A model generated the notes under the pieces. That model searched no databases. It saw only the letters and a list, made by a program, of their open reading frames with translations, and was not told the origin of the DNA. Shown here piece after piece: positions 6,819-14,634 of a stretch of DNA of 27,352 nt. How positions within the stretch are numbered: the first letter of the stretch is position 1; each line of letters begins with the position of its first letter. The position numbers were made by a program, and so were the translations under genes. The stretch is from Candidatus Cloacimonadota bacterium (GTDB lineage: Bacteria > Cloacimonadota > Cloacimonadia > Cloacimonadales > Cloacimonadaceae): the NCBI GenBank assembly GCA_023421135.1, contig JAEZUG010000098.1:1-27352 (forward strand), in the 5' to 3' direction.

Positions 6819-7457
6819 ATGCGCTTCGAAGATCAAAGAGCCCTGTTGGTCAGAGAACTGGAAGCCCAAGGCATCAAGGACGAGAGAGTTCTAAAGGCTT
6901 TCCTGAGCGTTCCCCGTGAACTCTTTGTCCCCGAGGAGCATCAGAACCTGGCCTATCACAACCGTGCTCTGCCCATAGCTGAACGGCAGACCATCTCTCA
7001 ACCCCTGATGGTAGCTATCATGCTGCAAGTCCTGGAGCTATCTGCCGAAGACACAGTATTGGAGATTGGCACAGGCAGTGGTTATCAGACTGCTCTTCTT
7101 GCTTCCCTCGTCAAAGAAGTTTGCAGCGTGGAACGCCTTGAGAACCTCTCCCTGCAGGCTCAAAAGGTAATCAAGAAGCAAGGCCTCAAGAACGCTTATT
7201 TTAGGATTGGAGATGGAGCAATGGGCTGGGAAAAAGCCTTCCCTGCAATCTCCAGCTTTGATAAAATAGTAGTAAGTGCCGGAGCCAGACAGATCCCTCA
7301 GAGACTTACCGAGCAACTGGCAGAGGGGGGAAGAATGGTAATCCCGGTCGGAGAACAGAATCAACAGAGCCTGATGCTGGTCACCAAGCAGGACGGACTA
7401 TTGTGCTACAGCGATTGTGGCCTCTGTGCCTTCGTCCCGCTGATCACAAGCACATAG
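6819..7457 (+). CDS. pcm: Protein-L-isoaspartate O-methyltransferase
   Basis: 212 residues. The enzyme uses S-adenosylmethionine to methylate isoaspartyl residues in aged proteins, starting their repair in the cytoplasm. Visible signatures are VPRELFVPEE at 31-40, QTISQP at 57-62 (the family-specific loop before the fold) and SAM motif I LEIGTGSGYQT at 81-91, with CSVERLENL forming the strand-2 acidic region. Length matches the family. It starts 2 nt after the surE stop without a strong ribosome-binding site of its own, which suggests translational coupling. Confidence 0.95.
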   Translation: MRFEDQRALLVRELEAQGIKDERVLKAFLSVPRELFVPEEHQNLAYHNRALPIAERQTISQPLMVAIMLQVLELSAEDTVLEIGTGSGYQTALLASLVKEVCSVERLENLSLQAQKVIKKQGLKNAYFRIGDGAMGWEKAFPAISSFDKIVVSAGARQIPQRLTEQLAEGGRMVIPVGEQNQQSLMLVTKQDGLLCYSDCGLCAFVPLITST

Positions 7458-7469
7458 AGAGGAGAGAGG

Positions 7470-7934
7470 ATGCCTTCGAAGATTATCCAAGCCGTACGGG
7501 ATTCAGTATTTAACGAAGCTCAATATGACTATCTGAAGCAGTTCTGCATATTTGAAGGCCTGAGCCTGATGCAACTCAAGCAGGTGAACAACCTGATCAA
7601 CCGGCGGGACTTCAAGACAGGTGAGTGCCTCTTTGAAGAAGGCTACCCCATGGAAGCTCTCTATTTTGTGGAATCTGGCGAGATTGAGCTGGTTAGCAAG
7701 CTGGGCGGAGCCCCTCAGAAGCTGAGTTCGGGAGCTATTCTGGGCATGATAGATGCCCAATTGGAGGGAGGACGGCGCAGCACTGCCAAAGCCCTGAGCA
7801 ACTCTGTGACCTATTCCATCTCTATTTCGGATCTGAACTATCTGATCGACCACAACCCCGTTCTGGGCATCAAGCTGCTGCGAGCCACTAACAAATATTT
7901 CAGCCAAACCATCCTGCACTGCCTGGGACAATAG
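7470..7934 (+). CDS. Stand-alone cyclic-nucleotide-binding-fold (Crp effector-like) protein
   Basis: 154 residues, ATG preceded by GGAGAGAGG. Residues about 26-145 fit the cNMP-binding beta-barrel: FEGLSLMQLKQV at the N-terminal helix, KTGECLFEEGYPMEALYFVESGEIELV for the barrel strands, and GAILGMIDAQLEGGRRSTAKA in the place of the phosphate-binding cassette, where the R-S/T-A end is kept but the usual GE start is GM. There is no helix-turn-helix, kinase or channel domain, so it is not a transcription factor by itself. It overlaps neither neighbour but lies 12 nt after pcm and 2 nt before the membrane protein gene. Whether it binds a cyclic nucleotide cannot be told from sequence. Confidence 0.8.
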   Translation: MPSKIIQAVRDSVFNEAQYDYLKQFCIFEGLSLMQLKQVNNLINRRDFKTGECLFEEGYPMEALYFVESGEIELVSKLGGAPQKLSSGAILGMIDAQLEGGRRSTAKALSNSVTYSISISDLNYLIDHNPVLGIKLLRATNKYFSQTILHCLGQ

Positions 7935-7936
7935 TC

Positions 7937-8992
7937 ATGAACTGGACAAAGCTGGTCTTCTATCTTTTCTTATTCTTACTTGCAGGCTTGGCGATCTATT
8001 TCTACCGTTATATCTTTGTTTATTTGGGAACGGCTATCTTGGTGTCATTTGTCCTCGATCCCTTGGTAAGTTGGTTTGAACGCAGAACCATCCCCCGCTG
8101 GTTTTCCATCATCATAGTATATCTCATCATCCTGGGACTTCTGGCTTTCTCGGGAATCAAACTCTTCCCGCTGCTCAGTAACCAGGCACAGAGTTTGTTT
8201 GCTCAGTTCAATGGAAACCTTGATGCCGAGACGCTACTTACTTTGCCGCTGTTGAAGGATGTTTACAGCTTAGCTCAGAGACTGGATGAAAACATCGCAA
8301 ACCTGCAATCTGCAGAGTTGTTGACCGACACTCTGGAAAAGGGAATTAGTCTCTTGAGTTCCTTGCCTTCCATGCTGCTGGATAATATCTCAGCTATCGT
8401 TGGCACCATATCCTTTCTTGCTACAGTGCCGATTCTCAGCTTCTTTGTAATCAAAGATAAATACTACTTTCGCAAGAAGCTTTTCAGCCTGGTTCCAAAC
8501 CGTTACTATGAACTATCCCTCATTCTGAGCAACAAGTTCGATGAGACGGTGGGGCGCTTTTTCCGCGCCATGCTCTTTGAAGTGATTATGGTTGGAATCA
8601 TGGCGACGATTGCCTTCAGCATAGCCGGAGTTCCCTACCCCTTCTTGGTGGGTGCCATTGCCGGATTGGCAAACATCATCCCCTACTTTGGCCCTTTCAG
8701 TGGCTGGGCTGTTTCCGCGCTTGCCATCCTCCTTTCCGGGCTCAATCCGGTGCAATTGCTTTGGTCTGCGCTGGCTATGTATAGCGTTCAAATAATAGAT
8801 AACAACATCGTTTACCCCGTGGTTGTAGGCACTACTATCCGCATGCACCCCTTGGTGGTGCTGCTCACTGTAATTACTGCCGGTTGGATCGGAGGTATCC
8901 TCTGGATGCTGATCTCCGTACCCCTGGTATATATAGTTTTTAGTCTCGTGAAGGTTACCCACGATAACCTGAAAGCCTTTAGAATAATCTAG
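7937..8992 (+). CDS. AI-2E/PerM-family integral membrane transporter-like protein
   Basis: 351 residues with about seven to eight hydrophobic segments: two N-terminal (LVFYLFLFLLAGLAIYFY and IFVYLGTAILVSFVLDPLV), one at WFSIIIVYLIILGLLAF, a long less hydrophobic stretch with helices (about 75-140), then spans near VGTISFLATVPILSFFVI, FEVIMVGIMATIAFSIAGV, PFLVGAIAGLANIIPYFGPF and WIGGILWMLISVPLVYIVFSLV. The IAGLANIIPYFGPF motif and DNNIVYPVVVG segment are hallmarks of the AI-2E exporter (UPF0118/PerM) family. Members have been linked to autoinducer-2 export or Na+/H+ antiport; the substrate here is unknown. It is in the surE operon, 2 nt after the cNMP-fold gene. Confidence 0.9.
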   Translation: MNWTKLVFYLFLFLLAGLAIYFYRYIFVYLGTAILVSFVLDPLVSWFERRTIPRWFSIIIVYLIILGLLAFSGIKLFPLLSNQAQSLFAQFNGNLDAETLLTLPLLKDVYSLAQRLDENIANLQSAELLTDTLEKGISLLSSLPSMLLDNISAIVGTISFLATVPILSFFVIKDKYYFRKKLFSLVPNRYYELSLILSNKFDETVGRFFRAMLFEVIMVGIMATIAFSIAGVPYPFLVGAIAGLANIIPYFGPFSGWAVSALAILLSGLNPVQLLWSALAMYSVQIIDNNIVYPVVVGTTIRMHPLVVLLTVITAGWIGGILWMLISVPLVYIVFSLVKVTHDNLKAFRII

Positions 8993-9003
8993 CTGAGGAA
9001 TAA

Positions 9004-10182
9004 ATGAGTATATTAGAGAAATGTCATCAGTTTCAAGATGCCCGGCGCGCCATTGCGATGGGCTATTACCCTTATTTTAGAGTTATCAGCTCGGAGCAGG
9101 ACACAGAAGTGATCTGCGACGGCAAAAAGATGTTAATGATGGGCTCAAACAGCTATTTGGGCCTCACCACTCACCCCAAGGTAAAAGAAGCCTCCATCGA
9201 AGCTATCCGCAAGTATGGCAGTGGTTGTGCCGGATCCCGTTTCCTCAATGGAACTCTGGATATCCACATCAAGCTGGAAGAAGAGCTGGCCAAGCTGTGC
9301 AAAAAGGATGCTGCCCTGGCCTATCCCACTGGCTACCAATCCAATGTAGGCTGCATCTCGGCAATAGTTGGCAAAGGCGAGTATGTAATTACAGATAAAT
9401 ACGATCACGCCTCCATCATCGATGGCTGCAAGCTCTCCGATGGCACCATGCTGCGTTACAACCACAACGATATGAAAGACCTCGAGAGAGTGCTGAAGAA
9501 GATTCAGGGACACAATGCCCTGATAGTAGTGGACGGCATCTTCTCCATGGAAGGCGATATTGCTTTCCTGCCTGAGATCTCCGAGCTGGCAGAACGCTAC
9601 GGTGCTTCTTTGATGGTGGATGAAGCTCACTCCCTGGGCGTTCTGGGGCATGAAGGTGCCGGTGCTGCAGAGCACTTTGGTCTCACAGACAAGACTGCCT
9701 TCATCATGGGAACCTTCAGTAAATCTCTGGCCTCAGTGGGTGGCTTTATTGCCGCTGATGACGATCTGATTCACTATCTGAAACACAAATCCCGCGCTCT
9801 GATCTTCTCCGCTTCACTGCCCCCTGCTTCCACAGCCAGCGTGCTGGCAGCCCTGGAGATCATGAGGAGCGAGCCCGAGCGCATCCAAAGATTGTGGGAC
9901 AACACTCACTACATGCTTCAGGAATTCAAAGCCATGGGCTTCAACACCGGAGACAGCAACACACCGGTGATCCCATTACATGTGGGAAATATGATGACTG
10001 CCTTCCAGATGTGGAAACGTCTGGGCGAAGAGGGCGTCTTCATCAATCCTGTGGTTCCTCCTGCCGTACCGCCCAATTCCTGCCTGATCCGCACCTCCTT
10101 TATGGCCACTCACACCCGGGAACAATTGGATTTTGCCCTGGAGAAATTCCGACTGGTTGGCAAAGAAATCAAAGCCATATAG
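9004..10182 (+). CDS. Alpha-oxoamine synthase, probably serine palmitoyltransferase
   Basis: 392 residues, PLP-dependent fold-type I. The family condenses an amino acid with an acyl-CoA and releases CO2. Visible residues: GSGCAGSRFLNG at 72-83, H135 in DKYDHASIID (stacks on the PLP ring), DEAHS with D206 and H209, and the Schiff-base K240 in GTFSKSLASVGGFIA. The SKSLASVGGFIAADD...LIFSASLPPA region resembles bacterial serine palmitoyltransferases of Bacteroidetes/Sphingobacterium more than KBL or BioF, so first-step sphingolipid synthesis is my preferred role. Glycine C-acetyltransferase or 8-amino-7-oxononanoate synthase are the alternatives. No partner acyl-carrier, reductase or biotin genes lie nearby. 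It is the last gene of the surE run, 11 nt after the transporter, with GAGGAATAA before the ATG. Confidence 0.85.
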   Translation: MSILEKCHQFQDARRAIAMGYYPYFRVISSEQDTEVICDGKKMLMMGSNSYLGLTTHPKVKEASIEAIRKYGSGCAGSRFLNGTLDIHIKLEEELAKLCKKDAALAYPTGYQSNVGCISAIVGKGEYVITDKYDHASIIDGCKLSDGTMLRYNHNDMKDLERVLKKIQGHNALIVVDGIFSMEGDIAFLPEISELAERYGASLMVDEAHSLGVLGHEGAGAAEHFGLTDKTAFIMGTFSKSLASVGGFIAADDDLIHYLKHKSRALIFSASLPPASTASVLAALEIMRSEPERIQRLWDNTHYMLQEFKAMGFNTGDSNTPVIPLHVGNMMTAFQMWKRLGEEGVFINPVVPPAVPPNSCLIRTSFMATHTREQLDFALEKFRLVGKEIKAI

Positions 10183-10189
10183 AAAAGAA

Positions 10190-10276
10190 TTGACATAAAG
10201 ATAAAAGTATTTAAGCTGCCAGCTTTCCGGTAATTCATAGAAAAACATATAAATAAGCCATATAGGGAGGAAAAAC
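10190..10276 (+). promoter_or_regulatory. pckA leader with TTGACA box
   Basis: TTGACA lies at 10190-10195, immediately after the previous stop codon, followed by an A-rich leader. No good -10 sits at 16-18 nt; TATTTA follows at 12 nt and TATAAA at 10247-10252. The leader ends in GGGAGGAAAAAC just before the ATG at 10277. It suggests pckA has its own promoter, but the exact start cannot be placed. Confidence 0.35.
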
Positions 10277-12007
10277 ATGGCAAGCAAGAGCAGTAGTGAA
10301 TACTACAGCAGCTACAAGGAGATGTCTCCGATCCGGGCGATCGCCGAGACCCTTGTAAACAATCACCTGGTGCGCAAACTCACCGTCGCCGAAGCTTATG
10401 AGCTGGCGAAGAATCAACCCGGGGTAACGGTCACCGATCTTCCCGTCTATCCCAAGTTTGCAAAGATGCACAATCTACCGGAAGATGCGAAAGTACTCAA
10501 TGACTGCCATGGCAATATCATCGGACGCACCGCGAAAGCCCGCAGATTCTACCATAGGCTCCCTACAGACAAGAAAAACAAGCTGGAAGGCGATTTCCGT
10601 GAAGCCGTCTGGCAGATGCAACACTATCCTCTGATCATGGCTGAAGCCGTGCTGGGCATGGATAAAGACCTCATGATCAAAGCCACTTTTATCACCACTG
10701 AAACGGACGCTGCCAACCTTTACAACTGGCTGCTGAACTTCGCTCCCTACGAATCCGTGAGAGCAGAATATGAAGCCAGCCCCAAGCTCCCCATTCAGGA
10801 CATCATTCTGGTGGCCTTCAATGAATGGACTTGCGACGATCCTTTCTACAACAACGTTGGCGCTCCTCAGCTTGCTTTGGTGGACGAAAAACACAACGTG
10901 ATCGTGAACCTCGGTATGCGCTATTTTGGCGAAAGAAAGAAGGGAACTCTCACTCTGGCCTGGACCAGCGGTATCCGCATCGGCATGGCTGCCTGCCACG
11001 GTGGTATCAAAGAGATCGATTTTACCACCTGTAAGGATGCTGCAAACCACAAGTTTGGTAAGCGCTCCATCGCTTTCTTCGGCCTTTCCGGCACGGGTAA
11101 ATCCTCTCACACCAATAGCCACGATAACGGCAAGACTCTGCCCGAAGGCTTCTCCAAAGTCGTGCTGCACGACGATGCCTTCCAGATCGACCTGGACAAC
11201 AAGGTTTGCCGCTGCTGGGAACCCACTCTTTTTGACAAAACCGACAGCCGCGAAGTGGGACATCCGGATTGGAAATATGCTCTGGCTCTGATGAACCATG
11301 CTGTGTTGAACCTGGATGGTAAACGCTGGCCGGTGGGTCTCGACCTGCGCAATTCCAACGGCCGTGCCCTCCTGGATAGAGACCTGCTGGGCAACCACGT
11401 GAATCGTTGCGCCTTCCCCAAAGCCTTGGTTTGGCTGATGAAAGACACGGTTCTCCCACCCGTTCTCAAGCTCACCAATAAGCATCTGGCCATCGCCATG
11501 GGTGCTGCTCTGATGACTCAGCGTAACCGTGCTGAAAACGTTACCGAAGACGAGCTGAAGAAGCTGGTTTTCGAACCCTTTGCCAATCCCTTCAGAGTTT
11601 ATGAGCTCTATCGTGATGTGGAAGCTTTCCTGCATGTGGCAGAGAACGGAGCGGATTTCTACTGCTTCAACTCCCGCGGTTACTGGAAAGAAGCCGACGA
11701 CAAACTGGAAGCCATCCCATTGCAAACCTCTCTCACCATGCAGACTGCCATTCTCACTGATCAACTGCAGTGGGAACCCTGGGACGCCCTGCCCGGCGCC
11801 ATGATCCCCACTAAGGAATCGGTCGATATGCTGGTGCCCGGTTTCTACGATAAGTATCTGCCTCAGAACCGTGGTAACTACACCGAATACGTCGCCATGC
11901 TCAAAGACAGATTCCAGCAGAGACGTGATTTCCTGACCAGCTCAGACGTTCAGGAAAAGCCAGAACTGCTCCAAGCTTTGATATCTCAACTCGATATCAA
12001 AATCTAA
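10277..12007 (+). CDS. pckA: Phosphoenolpyruvate carboxykinase (ATP)
   Basis: 576 residues, somewhat longer than the usual 530-540. It interconverts oxaloacetate plus ATP with PEP, CO2 and ADP in the cytoplasm, at the gluconeogenesis/anaplerosis branch. The ATP-type nucleotide loop is clear: FFGLSGTGKSSHTNS (P-loop GLSGTGKSS 269-277), with the second metal-binding motif LHDDAF at 297-302. YFGERKKGTLTLAW at 216-229 corresponds to the substrate-binding Y-x-G-E-x-K-K segment, and RNSNGRALLDRDL around 350 to the later active-site region. The N-terminal about 60 residues are an extension I cannot assign. It has a strong GGGAGG ribosome-binding site and is closed by its own terminator, so it is probably monocistronic. 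Confidence 0.88.
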   Translation: MASKSSSEYYSSYKEMSPIRAIAETLVNNHLVRKLTVAEAYELAKNQPGVTVTDLPVYPKFAKMHNLPEDAKVLNDCHGNIIGRTAKARRFYHRLPTDKKNKLEGDFREAVWQMQHYPLIMAEAVLGMDKDLMIKATFITTETDAANLYNWLLNFAPYESVRAEYEASPKLPIQDIILVAFNEWTCDDPFYNNVGAPQLALVDEKHNVIVNLGMRYFGERKKGTLTLAWTSGIRIGMAACHGGIKEIDFTTCKDAANHKFGKRSIAFFGLSGTGKSSHTNSHDNGKTLPEGFSKVVLHDDAFQIDLDNKVCRCWEPTLFDKTDSREVGHPDWKYALALMNHAVLNLDGKRWPVGLDLRNSNGRALLDRDLLGNHVNRCAFPKALVWLMKDTVLPPVLKLTNKHLAIAMGAALMTQRNRAENVTEDELKKLVFEPFANPFRVYELYRDVEAFLHVAENGADFYCFNSRGYWKEADDKLEAIPLQTSLTMQTAILTDQLQWEPWDALPGAMIPTKESVDMLVPGFYDKYLPQNRGNYTEYVAMLKDRFQQRRDFLTSSDVQEKPELLQALISQLDIKI

Positions 12008-12026
12008 CAACCCCTAAGCTAATGAC

Positions 12027-12054
12027 AAAGCCCCTGTTTCAGGGGCTTTTTTTT
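12027..12054 (+). terminator. Intrinsic terminator of pckA
   Basis: A perfect 10-bp stem AAAGCCCCTG (12027-12036) with its complement (12040-12049), a TTT loop and an eight-T run (12047-12054), 20 nt after the pckA stop. This is the clearest terminator in the window. Confidence 0.95.
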
Positions 12055-12427
12055 AGTGACAAGTGACGAGTAACAAGTGACGAGAGGGTATACGTGTAGC
12101 TGGGAGACTGCGGCTTCGCCGAGTGAACAGTGAACAGAGGGTGAGGGTGGAGCTGCGAGACTAAAGAGTTGTAACGGGGATTTCAGGATTAGTGAATTGG
12201 AAGGATAGTTGTTAATTCAAATGATTCGTGCTTATTTGTGATCTGTCATTTGAGTTCATTTGTGGGATGAATCCCTGTAAATCCCTCTCTCTTTTACTCT
12301 TTTCCTCTGTTTTGAAACTAATGAATCCTTGTAAATCCCTCTCTCTCTTACTCTTTTCCTCTGTTTTGAAACTAATGAATCCTTGTAAACTCTGCTTCTC
12401 TCTGTGCCCTCTGTGGTAATAATAAAA
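12055..12427. other. Non-coding spacer made of several tandem repeats
   Basis: No gene is supported. 12055-12084 is a 7-bp repeat (AGTGACA, AGTGACG, AGTAACA, AGTGACG). 12120-12137 carries GTGAACAGTGAACAG, also seen at 23029-23055 and 26191-26213. 12095-12170 contains two similar AGCTGSGAGACT segments. 12220-12262 holds short TTCGTG/TTTGTG words, and 12270-12400 the 54-bp tandem repeat listed separately. Confidence 0.7.
12270..12420. repeat. 54-bp tandem repeat (two full units and a decayed third)
   Basis: Units 12270-12323 and 12324-12377 are the same length and nearly identical (start AATCCYTGTAAATCCCTC, end TTTTGAAACTAATG). A third begins AATCCTTGTAAA at 12378 and drifts into CTCTGTGCCCTCTGTGG. 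The 63-codon frame across it only reflects the repeat, 54 being a multiple of three. Confidence 0.9.
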
Positions 12428-13141
12428 CTAGCGCGGCTTCCTTGCCCGGGCCCAGAGATAAGCCTCTCCCCTGCCGGGATCTTTCAATTGACGGGCATAG
12501 AGCGGTTGGTAAAGATCATCAACCGGACCGGGCGCGGAGACCCACCAATGGATAATCTCGTAGCCTTTGAAGAGTGTATTTTTCAAGATCTCTTCGCTGA
12601 TAGTCTGCGGTTCTGCCCGCTCCGGAGCATGATTCAAATTGAAGCTGCCGATGATCTCTCCTCCGGGTTTGAGGATCCGGCGGATTTCCTTGCACATGGG
12701 TGCCAGATTCTTCACATGATCCAGTGAATTGACTGAGTAAACCACATCGCAGAACTCACTGGGAACGGGGATGCTGGCCTCTGTCGAGGCCACATAGATC
12801 ATATCGTGCCCCAGATGCTCCTGGGGGAAAGACTCGATGTAGCGCTGTGCCAGCACGTCGATTCCCAGGCGGATCCTGGCGCTCTTTGCCCAGATCAGGC
12901 TACCACGGGGTCCGCAGCCAAAATCTCCCACCACCTTATCCTTTAGAAAGGCATCGTCCTTCTCGTCCGATATGGAAAGCATCAGCTTGGCATAGAAATC
13001 GTTATCCAGCCGATTCCCTTCTTTGGCATAGCGCTCTTTCCAATACCTGAGTTCATAGCCGGTCTTTGTGTGAGTGAGTTTGTTGTATGCCAGTTTCATT
13101 TTCACCAAAACATTCATCGGTAGCATTACCCCGCTTTTCAT
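12428..13141 (-). CDS. Class I SAM-dependent methyltransferase, substrate unknown
   Basis: 237 residues; the ATG at 13141 has AAGGA about 10 nt upstream. Later in-frame Met codons exist but lack a site. SAM-binding motif I is VGDFGCGPRGS at 71-81, followed by an acidic LGIDVLAQRYIESF strand-2 loop, CDVVYSVNSLDHVKN as motif post-II, and EIRRILKPGGEIIGSFNLN as the characteristic late strand of the Methyltransf_11 family. The N-terminal about 65 residues (HTKTGYELRYWKERYAKEGNRLDNDFY) are not part of the core and may recognise substrate; this layout occurs in methyltransferases acting on sugars or lipids, but nothing here proves that. It diverges from the Nudix gene across the 11-bp array. Confidence 0.85.
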   Translation of the reverse strand: MKSGVMLPMNVLVKMKLAYNKLTHTKTGYELRYWKERYAKEGNRLDNDFYAKLMLSISDEKDDAFLKDKVVGDFGCGPRGSLIWAKSARIRLGIDVLAQRYIESFPQEHLGHDMIYVASTEASIPVPSEFCDVVYSVNSLDHVKNLAPMCKEIRRILKPGGEIIGSFNLNHAPERAEPQTISEEILKNTLFKGYEIIHWWVSAPGPVDDLYQPLYARQLKDPGRGEAYLWARARKPR

Positions 13142-13178
13142 TTTTCTCTATCCTTCAGCTTTTTCATGGGGGATTACT

Positions 13179-13184
13179 TGTCAA
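13179..13184 (-). promoter_or_regulatory. TTGACA -35-like box of the methyltransferase gene
   Basis: TTGACA read on the minus strand, 37 nt before the ATG at 13141, in the context GGGCTTGACAA that also precedes the umuC-like gene. No convincing -10 is present at 16-18 nt. Confidence 0.3.
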
Positions 13185-13205
13185 GCCCAAATTCGGCCCT
13201 TGTTT

Positions 13206-13297
13206 GATACCCAACGGATACCCAAGAGATACGCATGAGATACTCATGATTCCACATGGGTGTCACATGGGTGTCTCATGGGTGTCTCATGCGTGTC
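13206..13297. repeat. Inverted 11-bp-unit array, 4 + 4 units (44-4-44)
   Basis: The left arm has four consecutive 11-bp units of type GAYACNCAWGA (13206, 13217, 13228, 13239). A 4-nt spacer TTCC follows (13250-13253). The right arm has four units of the complementary type WCATGNGTGTC (13254, 13265, 13276, 13287). The right arm reverse-complemented is identical over 44 bp to the left arm of the second array at 25959-26002. It lies between two divergent genes and inside their TTGACA boxes (13179 and 13356). The period is one helical turn. Confidence 0.92.
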
Positions 13298-13355
13298 GTC
13301 TCTGGGAGAGACAGATGACAGCCGCTTGAGAAACGAGAATTCCCTCAGCTCAAAC

Positions 13356-13361
13356 TTGACA
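13356..13361 (+). promoter_or_regulatory. TTGACA -35-like box of the Nudix gene
   Basis: TTGACA 28 nt before the ATG at 13390, in the context CTTGACAAG, mirror-image to the CTTGTCAAG on the other side of the array. A TTATGCAAT lies just downstream, but the spacing is too short for a normal -10. Confidence 0.3.
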
Positions 13362-13389
13362 AGGCTTATGCAATCTCCAGGGTGGTCTC

Positions 13390-13941
13390 ATGAAAGAAAT
13401 TCACAACGTTCGAGACTTGTATCACAATGCCAAGTATTGCCAGAACTGCGGTCACGGCATGGAACTAAAGAAGGACAGGGAAGGCAAGCTACGCGCTATC
13501 TGTCCCTCCTGCGGTTTTATCCTCTACAAGAATCCCATTCCTGCCGTGGCGATATTATGCCTGAACGAGGCTGGAGAATTGCTTTTGGTGAAGCGCTTGT
13601 TCGAGCCCAGAGCGGGATTGTGGGCACTACCCAGCGGCTATATTGAGATCGATATGAGTCCCGAGGAAAATGCCAGAGCCGAGATGCTGGAAGAGACCGG
13701 TTTGATCGGAGAGGTGGAGCACTGTATTGGCTGGTATTATGGCTACAGCCCTATCTATTTAAGAGTTCTGAGTGTGGGCTTCCGGATGAAGATCAGAGGT
13801 GGGATTCTTCAAGCCGGAGATGATGCGGAGGAAGCCAGGTTCTTCCCCCTGGATAGTTTGCCACCGATAGCCTTCGATGCCCACCGGCACTTTATCAAGC
13901 TGGAGATAGGTATCGAAGCAGAAATTGCCGGGAGGCCATGA
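13390..13941 (+). CDS. Zinc-ribbon Nudix hydrolase with altered Nudix box
   Basis: 183 residues, ATG preceded by AGGGTGG. An N-terminal zinc ribbon (C17, C20, C38, C41: YCQNC...ICPSCG) leads into a Nudix domain, the layout of the NADH-pyrophosphatase-like and ADP-ribose-type hydrolases. Nudix enzymes cleave nucleoside diphosphates linked to another group. The box at G83-L105 fits GX5EX7REUXEEXGU in spacing and keeps E98, E101 and E102 plus the final TGL, but has M89 where E is usual and A97 where R is usual. It may therefore be active with altered geometry, or specialised. Substrate is unknown. Its stop overlaps the next gene's start (ATGA), so the two are translationally coupled. Confidence 0.88.
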   Translation: MKEIHNVRDLYHNAKYCQNCGHGMELKKDREGKLRAICPSCGFILYKNPIPAVAILCLNEAGELLLVKRLFEPRAGLWALPSGYIEIDMSPEENARAEMLEETGLIGEVEHCIGWYYGYSPIYLRVLSVGFRMKIRGGILQAGDDAEEARFFPLDSLPPIAFDAHRHFIKLEIGIEAEIAGRP

Positions 13942-14630
13942 TGAAACTACAATATCTAGCACATGCCTGTTTTATGATAACAACCGATGAGGGGATGAAG
14001 ATAGTGATCGATCCCTGGCTGGATCAGAACCCGCTGGCACCCATCAAGAGCAAGGACATCACAGCAGATTACATCATTCTGTCTCATGCGCATGGCGACC
14101 ATTGCTCAGATGCACTGAAGATTTCCAATCCGGATACCACCATCATTGCAGTCTCAGAGCTTGCTTCCTACTTCAAGACTCAAGCGGTAAAGACCCACGC
14201 CATGCAGATCGGAGGTTCTTTTGACTTCGAGTTTGGCACCGTGAAGCTCGTGACTGCAGAGCATGGAAGCATGACTTTTGATGGCCGTTATGGCGGTCTG
14301 GCAGCCGGGATTATTCTTGAGATAGGCGGGATAACGCTATATCACATGGGTGATACAGGATTGTTTGGAGACCTGAGATTGATTGGAGAGATGTTCGAGA
14401 TAGACTATCTGATGATTCCGATCGGGGGAAACTATACCATGGGGCCGCAGGATGCTGCTCTGGCTGCGAAATGGCTGGAGCCCCGTCTGGCCATCCCCAT
14501 GCATTTCAATACCTTTCCTCAAATCAGGCAGAACCCCAGGGACTTCATAGACTTATGCGAATCAGATGGTATCTTGGCAAAGGTGATGGAACCGGGAGAG
14601 GAACTGCTTCTGAAGGCCAGGGAAGAGTAG
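13938..14630 (+). CDS. UPF0173 metallo-beta-lactamase-fold metal-dependent hydrolase
   Basis: 230 residues. The MBL-fold metal ligands are all present: H50, H52, D54 and H55 in SHAHGDHCSD, H109 in TAEHGS, D139 in YHMGDTGLFGD and H189 in IPMHFNTFP. The short compact form, the early ACFMITTDEG strand and the GDTGLFGD motif match the UPF0173 group (YtkL-like), whose physiological substrate is not established. It starts inside the stop of the Nudix gene, so the two products are probably made in similar amounts and may serve one clean-up pathway; that is inference. Confidence 0.93.
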   Translation: MMKLQYLAHACFMITTDEGMKIVIDPWLDQNPLAPIKSKDITADYIILSHAHGDHCSDALKISNPDTTIIAVSELASYFKTQAVKTHAMQIGGSFDFEFGTVKLVTAEHGSMTFDGRYGGLAAGIILEIGGITLYHMGDTGLFGDLRLIGEMFEIDYLMIPIGGNYTMGPQDAALAAKWLEPRLAIPMHFNTFPQIRQNPRDFIDLCESDGILAKVMEPGEELLLKAREE

Positions 14631-14634
14631 AAAT

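Noticed and set aside
12228..12419. A 63-codon open frame with 18-residue repeats
   Set aside because: It only reflects the 54-bp tandem repeat, has no ribosome-binding site and no plausible composition.
13206..13297. CRISPR or centromere-like iterons of a plasmid
   Set aside because: Units are contiguous without spacers and no replication or partition gene is near; left as an unexplained array.
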